Source: Tsukamurella sp. PLM1
GTDB lineage: Bacteria > Actinomycetota > Actinomycetes > Mycobacteriales > Mycobacteriaceae
Direction: 5' to 3'
NCBI RefSeq assembly: GCF_023168325.1
Contig: NZ_AP025688.1
Span: forward strand, 3,038,001-3,102,000
Length of the DNA stretch: 64,000 bases
Shown here: piece after piece, positions 50,998-63,537 of the stretch
Position numbering within the stretch: the stretch's first letter is position 1
Layout of the letters: each line of letters begins with the position of its first letter
The notes under the pieces: model-generated
What the model was told of the DNA's origin: nothing
Databases searched by the model: none
What the model saw: the letters and a program-made list of their open reading frames with translations, nothing else
Program-made: the position numbers and the translations under genes

Positions 50998-51013
50998 GTC
51001 TCGGATCCGAGAC
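50998..51013. promoter_or_regulatory. 16-bp perfect palindrome between hutU and hutC
   Basis: GTCTCGGATCCGAGAC lies midway in the divergent hutU/hutC region, 53 nt before the hutC GTG and 89 nt before hutU. A further half-like GTCTCG is at 50987-50992. Its position suggests an operator for one or both genes. It differs from the TGTATA dyad at 43779, so the two may bind different proteins. Confidence 0.5.
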
Positions 51014-51065
51014 GCGATCTCCGCGGCGGTCCGCCGGGTAGTGTGCTCACCGAGGAGGTTCGACG

Positions 51066-51815
51066 GTGACGATTGCGGACACGGAGGTGGCGTCGCTCTA
51101 CCGCGCGCAGCGACTGCCCGGCCCCGCGTACCGCCGGCTCAAGGAACTCGTCGTCGAGCAGATCGCCAGCGGCCGCTGGACCGAGGGGCAGCAGCTCCCC
51201 GCGGAGACGCAGTTGGCCACCTCGCTCGGCCTGTCGCGGATGACGGTCAATCGCGCGCTGCGCGAGCTCACCGCCGAGGGCCTGGTGGTGCGCACCGCCG
51301 GCGTCGGCTCCTTCGTGGCGAAGCCCAAGGCCAGCTCCGCACTCTTCGAGGTGCACTCCATCGCCGACGAGGTGGCCGCGCGCGGCCACCGGCATCGCGC
51401 CGAAGTACGCACTCTGACAGCGGAATCCGCCGATGCTCGCGCGGCGTCGGATCTGGACGTCCCGGAGGGTGCCGCGGTCTTCCACTCGGTGCTGGTGCAC
51501 TACGAGGACGACCGCGCGATCCAGCTCGAGGACCGGCTCGTCGTCGCGGCGGAGGCGCCCGACTACCTCGGCCAGGACTTCACACGGCGCACGCCGCACG
51601 ACTACCTCATGGAGATCGCCCCGCTGATGCGCGGCGAGCACGTCGTCGAGGCGGTCACACCGACCGCGGAGCAGCGCCGCCTCCTGCAGCTCGGCGAGCA
51701 CGAGGCGGGCCTGATGATCCGGCGCCGCACGTGGTCCCGCGATCGAGTCGTCTCCGTCGCCCGGCTCCTGCACCCGGGTACGCGGTACCGGCTCGAGGGC
51801 GTCTTCGACGCGTAG
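51066..51815 (+). CDS. hutC: GntR-family regulator, HutC type
   Basis: This 249-residue protein has a GntR winged helix at the N-terminus ([40 protein letters not shown] with [16 protein letters not shown]) and a C-terminal UTRA ligand domain ([60 protein letters not shown]). HutC proteins repress hut genes and release DNA on binding urocanate. GGAGG lies 8 nt before the GTG at 51066. It is divergent from hutUIG. The name rests on family plus context. Confidence 0.88.
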   Translation: MTIADTEVASLYRAQRLPGPAYRRLKELVVEQIASGRWTEGQQLPAETQLATSLGLSRMTVNRALRELTAEGLVVRTAGVGSFVAKPKASSALFEVHSIADEVAARGHRHRAEVRTLTAESADARAASDLDVPEGAAVFHSVLVHYEDDRAIQLEDRLVVAAEAPDYLGQDFTRRTPHDYLMEIAPLMRGEHVVEAVTPTAEQRRLLQLGEHEAGLMIRRRTWSRDRVVSVARLLHPGTRYRLEGVFDA

Positions 51816-51821
51816 TCGCGG

Positions 51822-52598
51822 CTACTCCGGTGCGCGACCGGAGATCCGGGACGTGAGCCGGGTAGCACCGTCGCGCAGGATCTGCCCGACGGTGCCGGGC
51901 TCGGGCAGGGCCAGGTGACGTCGCCACGTGGTCGACAACGCGGCCACCGGACGCCCGCCGTGATCGAACACCGCCGCCCCCACCGACCGCAGCCCCACCG
52001 TCACGTCCTCCACCTCGTCTGCCCAGCCCCGCTCCCTGGTCTCCGCGAGGAGGCGGCGCAGCTCCGCGAGCGCGCGTGGGCCGCGGCCGGTGCGGCTCAC
52101 CAGCGCCGAGGAGCGGGTGTACAAGGCCGCCACCTGCGCGTCCGGCAGGGCGGCGAGGATGGCGCGGCCGTTGGCGGTGAGGTGCGCCGGCAGCCGCACC
52201 CCCACGTCGGTGATGAGCGAGACCTCTGCGGCCGGCCCCGACGACGGCCGCTCCTTGAGCAGGTACAGCGTCTCGTTGCCGTGCAGCACGCCGAGGTGCA
52301 CGGCCTGCCCCAGCTGGATCGCGAGGCGGTGCAGGATCGGCTGCGCGAGCCGCTCCAGCGGGGCGTGCCGCAGGTACGCGGAGCCGATCTCGAAGGCCGT
52401 GACGCCGAGGCCGTAGCCCTGCTGCTCGGGCAGGTGCACGACGAAACCGCGGTCCTGCAGGACCGTGAGGATGTGATAGACCGACGACCGCGGCAGGTCG
52501 AGTTCCCGCGCCAGAACGGCCGCCGACACCGGGCCCGGCTTCCCGGCCAGGAGCAGCAGAATGTCGAGGGCACGACCCACCGCGGGCGAGGCGCTCAT
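51822..52598 (-). CDS. IclR-family transcriptional regulator
   Basis: This 258-residue protein has an N-terminal winged helix (VGRALDILLLLAGKPGPVSA, LARELDLPRSSVYHILTVL) and a C-terminal IclR ligand-binding domain (LGQAVHLGVLHGNETLYLLK, RLPAHLTANGRAILAALPDA, GLRSVGAAVFDHGGRPVAAL). It converges with hutC, ending 7 bp away, and its start is 10 bp from the ligA stop. Whether it acts on hut, amine genes or elsewhere cannot be read. The frame is intact. Confidence 0.92.
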   Translation of the reverse strand: MSASPAVGRALDILLLLAGKPGPVSAAVLARELDLPRSSVYHILTVLQDRGFVVHLPEQQGYGLGVTAFEIGSAYLRHAPLERLAQPILHRLAIQLGQAVHLGVLHGNETLYLLKERPSSGPAAEVSLITDVGVRLPAHLTANGRAILAALPDAQVAALYTRSSALVSRTGRGPRALAELRRLLAETRERGWADEVEDVTVGLRSVGAAVFDHGGRPVAALSTTWRRHLALPEPGTVGQILRDGATRLTSRISGRAPE

Positions 52599-52608
52599 CC
52601 CCCGGCGC

Positions 52609-55145
<2,537 letters not shown>

Positions 55146-55223
55146 ACGGTCGAGGGTAGCCCCGCGTCGGACGGTTCGGGCGAATCGCGCACAGCCGCGC
55201 CCGCGGTGGCCCATAGTCGGTAC

Positions 55224-56486
55224 ATGACCACTTCCCGCACGGCCCACAAGGCCATCGTCGTCGGGGCCGGAATCGTCGGCCTCTCCACCGCTTTCAGCCT
55301 GCAACAGCAGGGTGTCGAGGTGACCGTCATCGACCGCACCGGCCCCGCTGCGGGCGCGTCGTGGGGCAACGCCGGGTGGCTCAGCCCCGCGTTCACGATC
55401 CCGCTGCCCGAGCCGGCGCTGCTCAAGCAGGGCCGCGCGCGCTGCTCTCGCCGTCGTCCCCGGTGGCGCTGCCGCCGTCGGCCGATCCCGCGGTGGCGCG
55501 GTTCATGGCGGCGTTCGCACGCAACTGCACGCCGGGCAAGTGGGCGTCGTCCATGCGGCTGTACTCGAAGCTCAACGCGCACATCTTCGATTCGTTCGAG
55601 CGACAGATCGCCGCGGGGGTGAAGGCGCAGGTCCACGCGCACGACATGACCATCGGCTTCGCCTCGGTCCACGACGCGGTCGGGATCCTCGACGAGCTGG
55701 CCCGCGTGTCCGCCGCCGGCCAACAGATCGATTTCACCCTGCTCGATCCCGCGTCGGCCCGGGAGTACGAACCGCACCTGAGCGCGAACGTCGCGCTCGC
55801 CCTGCGCCTGCGCGGCCAGCGCTACCTCGACCCGGGCGCCTACGTGGCGGCCCTCGCGGAGGCGGTGATCGCCGCCGGCGGGGAATTGCGCACCGGCGTG
55901 GAGGTGACCTCCGTCCGCGCCGACGGCGTGCGGGTCCGGGTGACGGGAACCGGATTCGACGAGCTCACCGACGCCGCGGTGCTCGCGTCCGGCGCCTGGC
56001 TGCCGAAGCTGGCGACCCGCACGGCGTGCGGATCCCGTTGTTCGCCGGGCGCGGGTACAGCTGCTCCGTCCCGGTGGACGAGCCGCTGCGGGGGCCACGT
56101 ACTTCCCCGCCTCCCGCGCGGCCATCACTCCCCGGCCCGACGGTGCCGACGGCCGCCCGCGCGTCCGGGTGGCGGGGATCATGGAGTTCGCGGACCCCGA
56201 CAGGCCGCTCGACCCCAAGCGGATCCGGGTGACCAACGACGCGGTCCGGCCGCTGCTCCGCGGCGTCGACTGGTCCGGCATCGACGAGCAGTGGGTGGGT
56301 TCGCGGCCCCTGTCGGCCGACGGGCTGCCGCTCATCGGCGGCACCGCCACCCCCGGCGTGTACGTCGGCGGCGGGCACGGGATGTGGGGCCTGACGCTGG
56401 GCCCGCTCACGGGCGAATTGCTCGCCGAGCAGATCACCACCGGGCACCCGCCCGCGCTCACCGCCGGTCTGGATCCACTGCGGTGA
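55224..56486 (+). CDS. FAD-dependent D-amino-acid-dehydrogenase-like oxidoreductase; three frameshifts
   Basis: Repaired length is about 421 residues. KAIVVGAGIVGLSTAFSLQQ and GASWGNAGWLSPAFTIPLPE are the FAD motif and the DadA-type signature. The middle has RYLDPGAYVAALAEAVIAAG. The C-terminus has QWVGSRPLSADGLPLIGGT and YVGGGHGMWGLTLGPLTGEL, both typical of DadA. Bases are missing near 55440 (KQGRA|LLSPSS), 56026 (LPKLAT|HGVRIPLF) and 56093 (VDEPLRG|TYFPASR). Three breaks in one gene could mean real decay, but each is a single-base loss near G/C runs like the others. Substrates may be D-amino acids. CATAGT lies 6 nt before the ATG. Confidence 0.8.
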
Positions 56487-57322
56487 CGAGCTTCTCGAGG
56501 TAGGCCGCGGCGGCAGCCTCGCTCGAATCGTCCACCGGGTACAGCACATCGGTGACGCCCGCCTCGCCCCACCGGGCCAGGCGGGCACCGTCGGGCCGGC
56601 CGTCGAGGGCCACGATGCGGGGCGACCCCGGCCTCCCGTGCTCGCGCCAGACCTCGGCGAGCCGCACTGCGGCGTCGGTGATCCCGCGGTCCTGCGGGGT
56701 CGTGATCCAGCCGTCGGCGTTGCGGGCGATCCACGCGAAGTTCTTCTCGGTGCCGCCGGCGCCGATCAGGACCGGCACGTCGCCGGTCGGCTTCGGCCAG
56801 GCCCAGCTGGGCCTCGAAGGAGACGAACTCGCCGTCGTAGGCGGCCTCCTCGTCGTGCCACAGGGCCCGCATCGCCTCCAGGTACTCGCGCAGCATCGTG
56901 CGGCGGCGTCCCGCCGGCACGCCGTGATCGGCGAGTTCGTCCAGGTTCCAGCCGAATCCGGCGCCCAGGGTGACGCGGCCGCCGGACAGGTGGTCGACGG
57001 TGGCGATCGTCTTGGCCAGGGTTATCGGGTCCGCCTGCACCGGCAGCGCGACCGCGGTGGCCAGTTCGATCCGCTCCGTCACCGCGGCCGCGGCGGCCAA
57101 GGCGGTCCACGGATCCAGGGTGCGCAGGTACCGCTCGTCGGGCAGCTCGGCGGTGCCCGTACCGGGATGCGCGGCATCGCGCCGGGTGGGGATGTGGCCG
57201 TGCTCGGGGACGAAGTAGGACGCGAATCCCGCGTCCTCGATGAGCGGCGCGAGCCGGTGCGGCGGCACCCCGCGATCCGAGGTGAACTGGACGATGCCGA
57301 TCCTGACTGACTGCGCACTCAC
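56458..57322 (-). CDS. LLM-class (F420-dependent) oxidoreductase; frameshift near 56810
   Basis: The luciferase-like monooxygenase fold is clear: RIGIVQFTSDRGVPPHRLAP, FASYFVPEHGHIPT, LATAVALPVQADPITLAKTI, VDHLSGGRVTLGAGFGWNLD and, after the break, PVLIGAGGTEKNFAWIARNA with DGWITTP. The break at VSFE|PSWAWPKPTGD needs a net change of +1 or -2 bases. Mycobacteriales use coenzyme F420 widely in this family, so an F420 reductase is likely. The start is the GTG at 57322. Its 3' end overlaps the convergent FAD oxidoreductase by 29 bp. Confidence 0.85.
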
Positions 57323-57381
57323 CCCTCGAGTAGAACACGTTCCATCGACGCGCGCGGGCGATCGGCCCTACAGTCCACGGC

Positions 57382-57783
57382 ATGGGCCATCCGATCATGT
57401 TCTCCGACGACGACCCCGCGCTCGCCCGGGTCCGGGAGATCGCGCTCGCGTTCCCCGAGGCCACCGAGAAGATCGCGCACGGCCGCCCGACGTTCCGCTG
57501 CGGCAAGATGTTCGCCGTCTACGGCGGCGGCACGAAGAAGACGGCCACCCGGCCGCACGAGCAGCGCAACACCAGCGTGCTGTTCATCGCCGACCCCGCC
57601 GAGCGCGCCGCACTCGAACAGGACGAGCGCTTCTTCCTACCCGCGTACATGGCATCCGCGGGCTGGCTCGGCCTGGACCTGACGATCGGCGAGCTCGACT
57701 GGGACGAGGTGCGCGAGTTGATCGACGCGAGCTACCGGCGGATCGCGCCGAAGCGCGCGATCGCCGTGCTCGATCGGGGCTGA
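57382..57783 (+). CDS. MmcQ/YjbR-family DNA-binding-fold protein
   Basis: This 133-residue protein matches the MmcQ/YjbR (CyaY-like fold) family: ALAFPEATEKIAHGRPTFRC with GKMFAVYGGG, then FFLPAYMASAGWLGLDLTIG and EVRELIDASYRRIAPKRAI. The biochemical role is poorly defined. TACAGT lies 7 nt before the ATG at 57382, suggesting a leaderless mRNA. It ends 7 bp from the convergent hypothetical gene. The frame is intact. Confidence 0.85.
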   Translation: MGHPIMFSDDDPALARVREIALAFPEATEKIAHGRPTFRCGKMFAVYGGGTKKTATRPHEQRNTSVLFIADPAERAALEQDERFFLPAYMASAGWLGLDLTIGELDWDEVRELIDASYRRIAPKRAIAVLDRG

Positions 57784-57790
57784 GCCCCCG

Positions 57791-58312
57791 TCACAGCTGC
57801 GGGCCCTGCTCCCGCAGGTCGTCGACGTCCGCCATCGCCTGCCGGAGCTTTCCGAGCCACTCGTCGGCGTGCTCGCCGACGAGCCCCACGCACCAGGCCA
57901 GCGCGTCGGCTCGCGACCGCGCCACGCCGGCGTCGACCAGCGTGTCGAGCACCAGCCGCTCCGGCTGGCGCAGCCGCGTCATCACAGGAATCGCCTGGTG
58001 CGTGTAGAGGATCGTCTCGTCGCCGGCCCTCACGCCCCAGGAGACGCGCCGCCGGTACCGATCCTGCGCCTCGTCGGCGATCCGCATCCGCTGCTCGCGC
58101 GTCTCCTCCCGGAACCGGGCCGCGCGGCCCTCGCGCTGCGCGACCGACTCCTCGTCGCCGGACGGCAGCGCGCCGACCACGACGATCTCCTCCCGGTCGA
58201 CCGTGACCGACGGCGGACCGTCGAACCAGCCCTCCGGCAACCTGCCCGCGAACCATTCGCCCGCGTCCTTCGCGTCCGGCGCCGCGCCACGCGGCCCTCG
58301 TCCTGCCATCAT
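57791..58312 (-). CDS. Hypothetical protein
   Basis: I do not recognise this 173-residue protein. It is charged and soluble. A central strand EEIVVVGALPSGDEESVAQR leads to a basic helix (GRAARFREETREQRMRIADE, AQDRYRRRVSWGV). The C-terminal half is helical (VDAGVARSRADALAWCVGLV, then GEHADEWLGKLRQAMADVD), reminiscent of a ribbon-helix-helix-like or regulatory segment, but this is not secure. GAGGAGG lies 8 nt before the ATGATG start at 58312. Three tandem GATTACAT repeats lie just upstream. Confidence 0.65.
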   Translation of the reverse strand: MMAGRGPRGAAPDAKDAGEWFAGRLPEGWFDGPPSVTVDREEIVVVGALPSGDEESVAQREGRAARFREETREQRMRIADEAQDRYRRRVSWGVRAGDETILYTHQAIPVMTRLRQPERLVLDTLVDAGVARSRADALAWCVGLVGEHADEWLGKLRQAMADVDDLREQGPQL

Positions 58313-58335
58313 GAGAGACCTCCTCGATCGGCCTT

Positions 58336-58357
58336 GATTACATGATTACATGATTAC
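58336..58357. repeat. Three tandem GATTACAT repeats in the promoter of the hypothetical gene
   Basis: GATTACAT at 58336-58343 and 58344-58351 is followed by GATTAC at 58352-58357. This A/T-rich direct repeat stands out in GC-rich DNA, 24 nt before the gene start. It could be a promoter, a regulator site or a slippage repeat. Confidence 0.6.
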
Positions 58358-58415
58358 TCCGCTCGCACGTCGGTGTCGAGGGGCGAGCGAGGGATGTCGC
58401 CGAGAGCGGAACGCG

Positions 58416-59416
58416 CTACTCGGCCGAGGCCTCCGCGAGGCGCGACGCGACGTCCTTGCAGGCGTCCAGGAGTGGCCGGACCCGGTCGCCGGGGATCGAC
58501 GGTGCGCCGCACGCCGGCGTCACCGTGGCGCGGGCCAGATCCCGCCGCGGGAGCCCGATCTCGTCGTAGAGCCGGACGGCCGCCGCGGCCCGGGCGGCGG
58601 GATCGGGAAAGCGGATCGCCGGGACCAGCCCGAGCCCGACGACCGTGCTCGACTCGGCGAACTCCCCGAACCCCTCGTAGTCGCGCACGCCGAGCGTCGC
58701 GACGTCCAGCAGCGCACCGTCGACGGGGACGCGCCGCACCACGTCCCAGTCGATGGGGCCGCAGAGGTGCAGCAGGACCGGGGCGTCGACCGCCTCGACC
58801 ACGGACGCGAGCAGCTCCGCCGCCTCCGGCGCGGGCACGGCGCGGATCGGGTCGAGCTTGGTGAGAGCGGGGACGGTGCCGTGCACGACCGACCACAGCG
58901 ACGGCTCGTCGAGCTGCAGGACCACCTCCGCGCCCGTGCGTCGGCGCAGGTCCGCGACGTGCCGCGCCAGGCCCTCCGCCAGCGAGGCGGCTACGTCGCG
59001 CATCGCTCCGCGATCGCGGGCCACCCGGTGCCCGTTCGGCAGCTCCAGGCCGGCCGCGAGCGTCAGCGGGCCGGCGACCTGCGTCTTGACCAGGCCCGAT
59101 CCGCGGCGGCGGGCGATCTCGTACGCCTCCTCGAATGCGTCCAGATCACGCTCGAGGTGGTCGGCGGCCAGCCGCGCGACGCGCCCGCCGGGAACGCCGA
59201 TCCGGTAGCCGGTGGTGGACACGTCGAACCCGATGTCGACGAGGAGGCCGGCGCCGCGGCCGATCATGTCGGCTCCGATCCCCCGGCCCGGGAGCTCGGG
59301 CAGGAAGGGCACCTCGAGCTCGCCCACGACGGTGGCGGCCGCCTCGCGCGGGTCCGTCCCGGGACGGAGCCGATCCCGGTGACCCCGCCGACGAGCGGCG
59401 CGAGGACCTCAGACAT
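58416..59416 (-). CDS. MetE C-terminal-like (cobalamin-independent methionine synthase family) protein, Rv3015c-like; frameshift near 59365
   Basis: The repaired 333-residue protein has a TIM-barrel of the UROD/MetE type. It starts [20 protein letters not shown], a GS-motif common in archaeal-type MetE. Later segments are [52 protein letters not shown] with a His-x-Cys zinc motif, and [20 protein letters not shown] with a second Cys. One base is lost in the CCGGG run near 59365. It overlaps the mnmA stop by 8 nt and so is in the same operon. A methyltransfer role is likely; the methyl donor is unknown. Confidence 0.8.
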
Positions 59417-60504
59417 CCGCAGTCGCTGCGGCCGTCGAGCGGATCGTGCCCGACCCCAGGACGAGATCGCCGAGCTCGGCGTCCGGCGCGTACAGGACCG
59501 CCGCCTGCCCGGGCGCGACGCCCCGCAACGGCTCGTGCAGGTCGATGACCAGCCGGTCGCCGTCGGCGTGGACGGTGACCGGGGCCGCCGCCGTGGGCGC
59601 GGACCTCGACCATCGCCTCGACGGGGCCCGACGGTGCCGTGCCGGACGTCCAGACGACATCGTCGGCCACGATGCGCGTGACATCGAGCTGCTCGCCGCG
59701 CCCCACGCGGACCTCTCCGGACTCGGCGTCGATCGCGGTGACGTACCGCGGCGCACCGTCGGGTCCCGGACCGGGCAGGCCGAGGCCCTTGCGCTGCCCG
59801 ATGGTGAACTCGTGCACGCCGGCGTGCTCGCCGAGCCGCTCGCCGGTCGCGGCGTCGACGACGGCGCCGGGGCGCACGCCGATCCGCGCGCCGAGGAAGG
59901 CCTGCGTATCGCCCGACGGGATGAAGCAGATGTCGTGGCTGTCCGGCTTATCGGCGACCGCGAGGCCGCGCCGGGCCGCCTCCTCGCGGATGGCGGGCTT
60001 GGGCGTGTCGCCGACCGGGAACAGCGCCCGGCTCAGCTGCTCGGCGGTGAGCACCGCCAGCACGTAGGACTGGTCCTTGTCGGCGTCGACGGCGCGGCGC
60101 AGCTCGCCGTTCTCGAGGCGCGCGTAGTGCCCGGTGGCGACGGCGTCGAAGCCCAGCGCGTAGGCCCGCTCGGCGAGCGCCGAGAACTTGATCTTCTCGT
60201 TGCAGCGCAGGCACGGGTTCGGGGTCTCGCCGGCGGCGTAGGCGGCCACGAAATCGTCGATCACGTCCTCCCGGAAGCGCTCGGCGAAATCCCAGACGTA
60301 GAAGGGGATCCCGAGCACATCTGCGGCGCGGCGCGCATCGCCCGCGTCTTCCTTGGAGCAGCAACCGCGCGATCCGGTGCGGAGCGTGCCCGGCGCCTCG
60401 GACAGCGCGAGGTGCACGCCGACCACGTCGTGCCCGGCCTCCACCGCGCGCGCCGCGGCGACCGCGGAATCGACCCCGCCGCTCATCGCGGCCAACACGC
60501 GCAT
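59409..60504 (-). CDS. mnmA: tRNA-specific 2-thiouridylase MnmA; frameshift near 59590
   Basis: MnmA puts sulfur on U34 of Glu, Gln and Lys tRNAs, taking it from Isc[21 protein letters not shown] contains the PP-loop. The catalytic cysteines are in [16 protein letters not shown] and [38 protein letters not shown] lies in the central domain. The C-terminal barrel reads [15 protein letters not shown]. The frame changes at [14 protein letters not shown], where either one base is extra or two are missing in a GGCGGC repeat. The ATG at 60504 shares a base with the iscS stop (TGATG). It is the sulfur acceptor of the iscS-mnmA pair. Confidence 0.94.
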
Positions 60505-61708
60505 CAGCGGACCCCGAGGATGCGAGCCCGGCCGCCCGAGCGCGCTCCACGACCTGTCCGAGTGCCCCGAGCACCGCGTCCACATCGGCGTCGGTGGTCT
60601 GCGGGCCGAAGGAGAAGCGCAGGGACCCGCGCGCCGCGGCAGCGGGCGTGCCCATCGCCTGCAGCACGTGGCTCGGGCGCGCGACGCCGGCGTTGCACGC
60701 CGAGCCCGTCGCCGCCTCGATGCCGCGCGCATCGAGCAGCATGAGCAGCGAATCGCCCTCGCAGCCGGAGAACGAGACGTGCACGATCCCCGGTAGCGCC
60801 GGGACGCCGTGCGCGGCACCGCCGTTGCCCCGCGCACCGTCGATCGCGGACACGCCCGCGAGGAGTCGGTCCCGGAGCGCGGTCAGGCGGTCGGCCTCGG
60901 CGTCCATGCGCCCCACGGCCACCTCGAGCGCCGCGGCCATGCCCGCGGCGCCGGCGACGTTGGGCGTTCCGGAACGCAGGTCGCGCTCGTGCCCGCCGCC
61001 GTGGGCGAGCGGGGTGCAGCCGACCGTGCGGCCGATCAGCAGCGCACCGACGCCCTGCGGACCACCGAACTTGTGAGCGGCCACGGACAGCGCCGCCAGG
61101 CCGCTGCCGTCGAAGTCGACCGGCAGGTGCCCCGCGGCCTGGATGGCGTCCGAGTGCATCGGCACGCCGGCGCGCGCGCATTCGGCGACCAACTCCGCGA
61201 TCGGCTGCAGAGTGCCCACCTCGTTGTTGGCCCACATCACCGTCACCAGCGCGACGGTGCCCGCCGCCTCGTCGAGCGCGGCCCGCAGGTCCGCCGGGGC
61301 CACGCGGCCCGCCTCGTCGACGGGGAGGAACACGACGCGGGCGCCCTCGTGCTCGCCCAGCCACTGGACCGCGTCGAGCACCGCGTGGTGCTCGACGGAC
61401 GAGGTGATCACCGTGACCGCCTGCGGATCCGCCGCGCGGCGGGCCCAGAAGATCCCCTTGACCGCAAGGTTGACCGACTCGGTGCCGCCGCCGGTGAACA
61501 CCACCTCGGACGGGCGGGCGCCGAGGTCCCGCGCGAGCGACTCGCGCGCCTCCTCGAGCCGACGCCGGGCCCGGCGGCCGGAACCGTGCAGCGACGCGGC
61601 GTTGCCGGGGCGGGCGGAGGCCTGAGCCATCGCGGCCAGCGCCTCGGGCACCATCGGGGTGTCCGCGGCGTGGTCGAGGTAGACGGGGTTCTCGCGGTCG
61701 GGAGTCAT
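60504..61708 (-). CDS. iscS: Cysteine desulfurase; probable frameshift near 60530
   Basis: This PLP enzyme takes sulfur from cysteine for thio-tRNA and iron-sulfur clusters. It starts [20 protein letters not shown], with [49 protein letters not shown], the PLP Lys in [17 protein letters not shown] and the catalytic Cys in [19 protein letters not shown]. The core is intact over about 390 residues. The last codons are uncertain: as written the frame runs on into mnmA, while one extra base near 60530 ends the protein at ARILGVR with TGA 60504-60506 overlapping the mnmA ATG. That ending fits the tight coupling. Confidence 0.93.
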
Positions 61709-61760
61709 CGCGCACCCAGGATACGCCGGGCGCTGCCCGGGCCGGTCCCGCCGCCCGGCG

Positions 61761-62633
61761 TCAGGCCGCGGCGGGCAGGACTGCGGCGACCTCCGGCTGG
61801 CCGGCGTCGGCGAACACGGCCGCCTCGGCCCGGGCGGCGAGGGCGCGGCGTCCGGAAGCGGCCCACTGTCCGGCGGCGATCGCCTCGGTGGCGTGGACGC
61901 GGACGGCGACGCCGCGCGCCGCGACCACCCGGGACAGCGTGTCGATCTCGGTGTCGGTGCCCACGTACGCCGCGACCGCGCTCTGCCGCGCGCCCCGCGC
62001 CGGGCCGGGCAGCCGCATCGAGTAGCGCAGCGACACCGGCACCACGTCGACGTCGGCGTCGATGGCGGCCTGGAAGAACGCCGGCCGGAAGTCGCCGCGG
62101 TGGAATCCGCAGAAGGTCGTGCCCTCGGGGAACACCGCCACGGTGCTGCCGCGGAGCAGCAGCCCGCGTACGTGCTCGACGGTGCCCGGCAGCTCGCTCA
62201 GGCGCTCGCGGCGCAGCGGGATCGCGCCGAAAGCGCGCATGACGACGGCGACGCCCCGCGCGTCGAAGATGTCGGCCTTGGCGACGAAGGCGGCGGGCGC
62301 GATCGATGCGATGGCGACGATGTCCAGCAGCGACTGGTGGTTCGCGACGACCAGCGCCCGCAGCGGCACGTTGCCCACCGGTTCCACGCGCACGCCCAGC
62401 GCGAACAGCATCGCCCGGGCCCCGCCGCGGATGACCACGCGCCGGGCGCGGCCGCCGAAGGGGTACGCCGCGATCAGGGCGATCAGTCCGCACAGCAGCA
62501 CCGTGATCAGCGCCGCCCAGCGCACGATCCGCAGCCACCGCGCCGCCTCCCGCGGCTCGCCGGCGGAACACCCGCCGTCGCAGTGGGACTGCTGCTGCCA
62601 GCCGTGCCGCGGGAGCGTCGCGAGCGGGATCAT
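61761..62633 (-). CDS. 1-acyl-sn-glycerol-3-phosphate acyltransferase (PlsC family, Rv3026c-like)
   Basis: This 290-residue membrane-associated acyltransferase has one N-terminal hydrophobic segment ([20 protein letters not shown]). The acyltransferase motifs are [20 protein letters not shown] (NHxSxxD), [32 protein letters not shown] and [12 protein letters not shown] short Cys-rich stretch ([10 protein letters not shown]) precedes the helix. Its start follows the OlsB-like gene stop by 3 bp, so the two are co-translated. The pair resembles OlsB-OlsA, which make N-acylated amino lipids. The frame is intact. Confidence 0.88.
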   Translation of the reverse strand: MIPLATLPRHGWQQQSHCDGGCSAGEPREAARWLRIVRWAALITVLLCGLIALIAAYPFGGRARRVVIRGGARAMLFALGVRVEPVGNVPLRALVVANHQSLLDIVAIASIAPAAFVAKADIFDARGVAVVMRAFGAIPLRRERLSELPGTVEHVRGLLLRGSTVAVFPEGTTFCGFHRGDFRPAFFQAAIDADVDVVPVSLRYSMRLPGPARGARQSAVAAYVGTDTEIDTLSRVVAARGVAVRVHATEAIAAGQWAASGRRALAARAEAAVFADAGQPEVAAVLPAAA

Positions 62634-62636
62634 GGC

Positions 62637-63435
62637 CTAGAGGCTCCCCGCCGCCTGCTGCAGGCGTTCGAGGTAGCGGACGTTGAACCTGGTGCGGTCG
62701 ATGATCATCGGGAAGTCCGCAACGTCGAACACGGGATCGTAGCTGGGCGCGCCCATGATCTCGGCGTTCATCCGCAGGTAGCCGGTGACCAGCGGCGGGA
62801 AGGTGGGCGCGGGCCGCCGGCGCCGTGATCGGCTCGACGTCCCGATACGGGGTCACCGTCCACTGCGCGCGGTGCTTGGCGTCCACGAGCTCGCGGACGG
62901 CCCGGACGGTGGCGCCGCGCCCGTAGCCGTCGTACTGCAGGGGCACGCTGACGGCGCCCATCGCGTACCGGATCCCGCGCAGATCGCTGTAGGCGAGGAG
63001 GCCGGCCCACATCAGGCACAGGACGCCGCCCGTGCGGTGGTCGGCGCGGACGCACGCGCGGCCCATCTCCAGGGTCTCGGGCCGGATGCCGTCGAGGGCG
63101 CCCAGTTCGAACTCCGTCGCGAGGTACAGGCCGCCGGCCGCGATGGCACCGGGCGGCGGGAGGATCCGGTAGCAGCCGACGATCTCGCCGGTGGGCTTGT
63201 GCCGGATCACGAGATGGTCGCAGAACTCATCGAAGTGATCGGCGTCGCGGCCGTCGGTGACCTGGGCCATGGACGCCTCGAAGCCGGGTTCGGAACCGAA
63301 CACCTCGTAGCGCAGCCGCTGCACCGTGTCGACGTCCTCGGCGCGGGTCGTGAGGACGACTGCGTAGTCGGCACCGTCGATCAGCGTCTCCGAAGCCGGC
63401 GTGCGGCCGGTGACCAGGGTTCCCGGTGTACTCAT
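62637..63435 (-). CDS. GNAT-type N-acyltransferase, OlsB/hemolysin-like (Rv3027c-like); frameshift near 62816
   Basis: About 265 residues. The acyltransferase family PF13444 is visible: TVQRLRYEVFGSEPGFEASM, HFDEFCDHLVIRHKPTGEIV, YLATEFELGALDGIRPETLE with MGRACVRADHR, and GGVLCLMWAGLLAYSDLRGI. After the break the C-terminus reads PLVTGYLRMNAEIMGAPSYD and FPMIIDRTRFNVRYLER. The break (VEPITAPA|PAPTFPPL) needs one fewer or two more bases. OlsB adds a 3-hydroxy acyl chain to ornithine. CACTGT lies 6 nt before the ATG at 63435 and a pair of direct repeats lies further up. Confidence 0.85.
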
Positions 63436-63465
63436 GGCCTCACAGTGGGCCCGTCAGGCGACCTG

Positions 63466-63499
63466 TCGGTGAACCCCGCCCGAGCGGGTCGGTGAACCC
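63466..63499. repeat. Direct repeat TCGGTGAACCC upstream of the OlsB-like gene
   Basis: TCGGTGAACCC occurs at 63466-63476 and again at 63489-63499, 23 bp apart, about two helical turns. Relative to the OlsB-like start at 63435 they fall near -30 and -53, where a regulator could bind. Confidence 0.5.
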
Positions 63500-63537
63500 T
63501 TCTCCAACTCAGGTGAATAGCGGGCTACGGGACGGTA

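Noticed and set aside
58336-58357. CRISPR-like repeat
   Set aside because: The 8-bp units are directly adjacent with no spacers and no cas genes are in the window.
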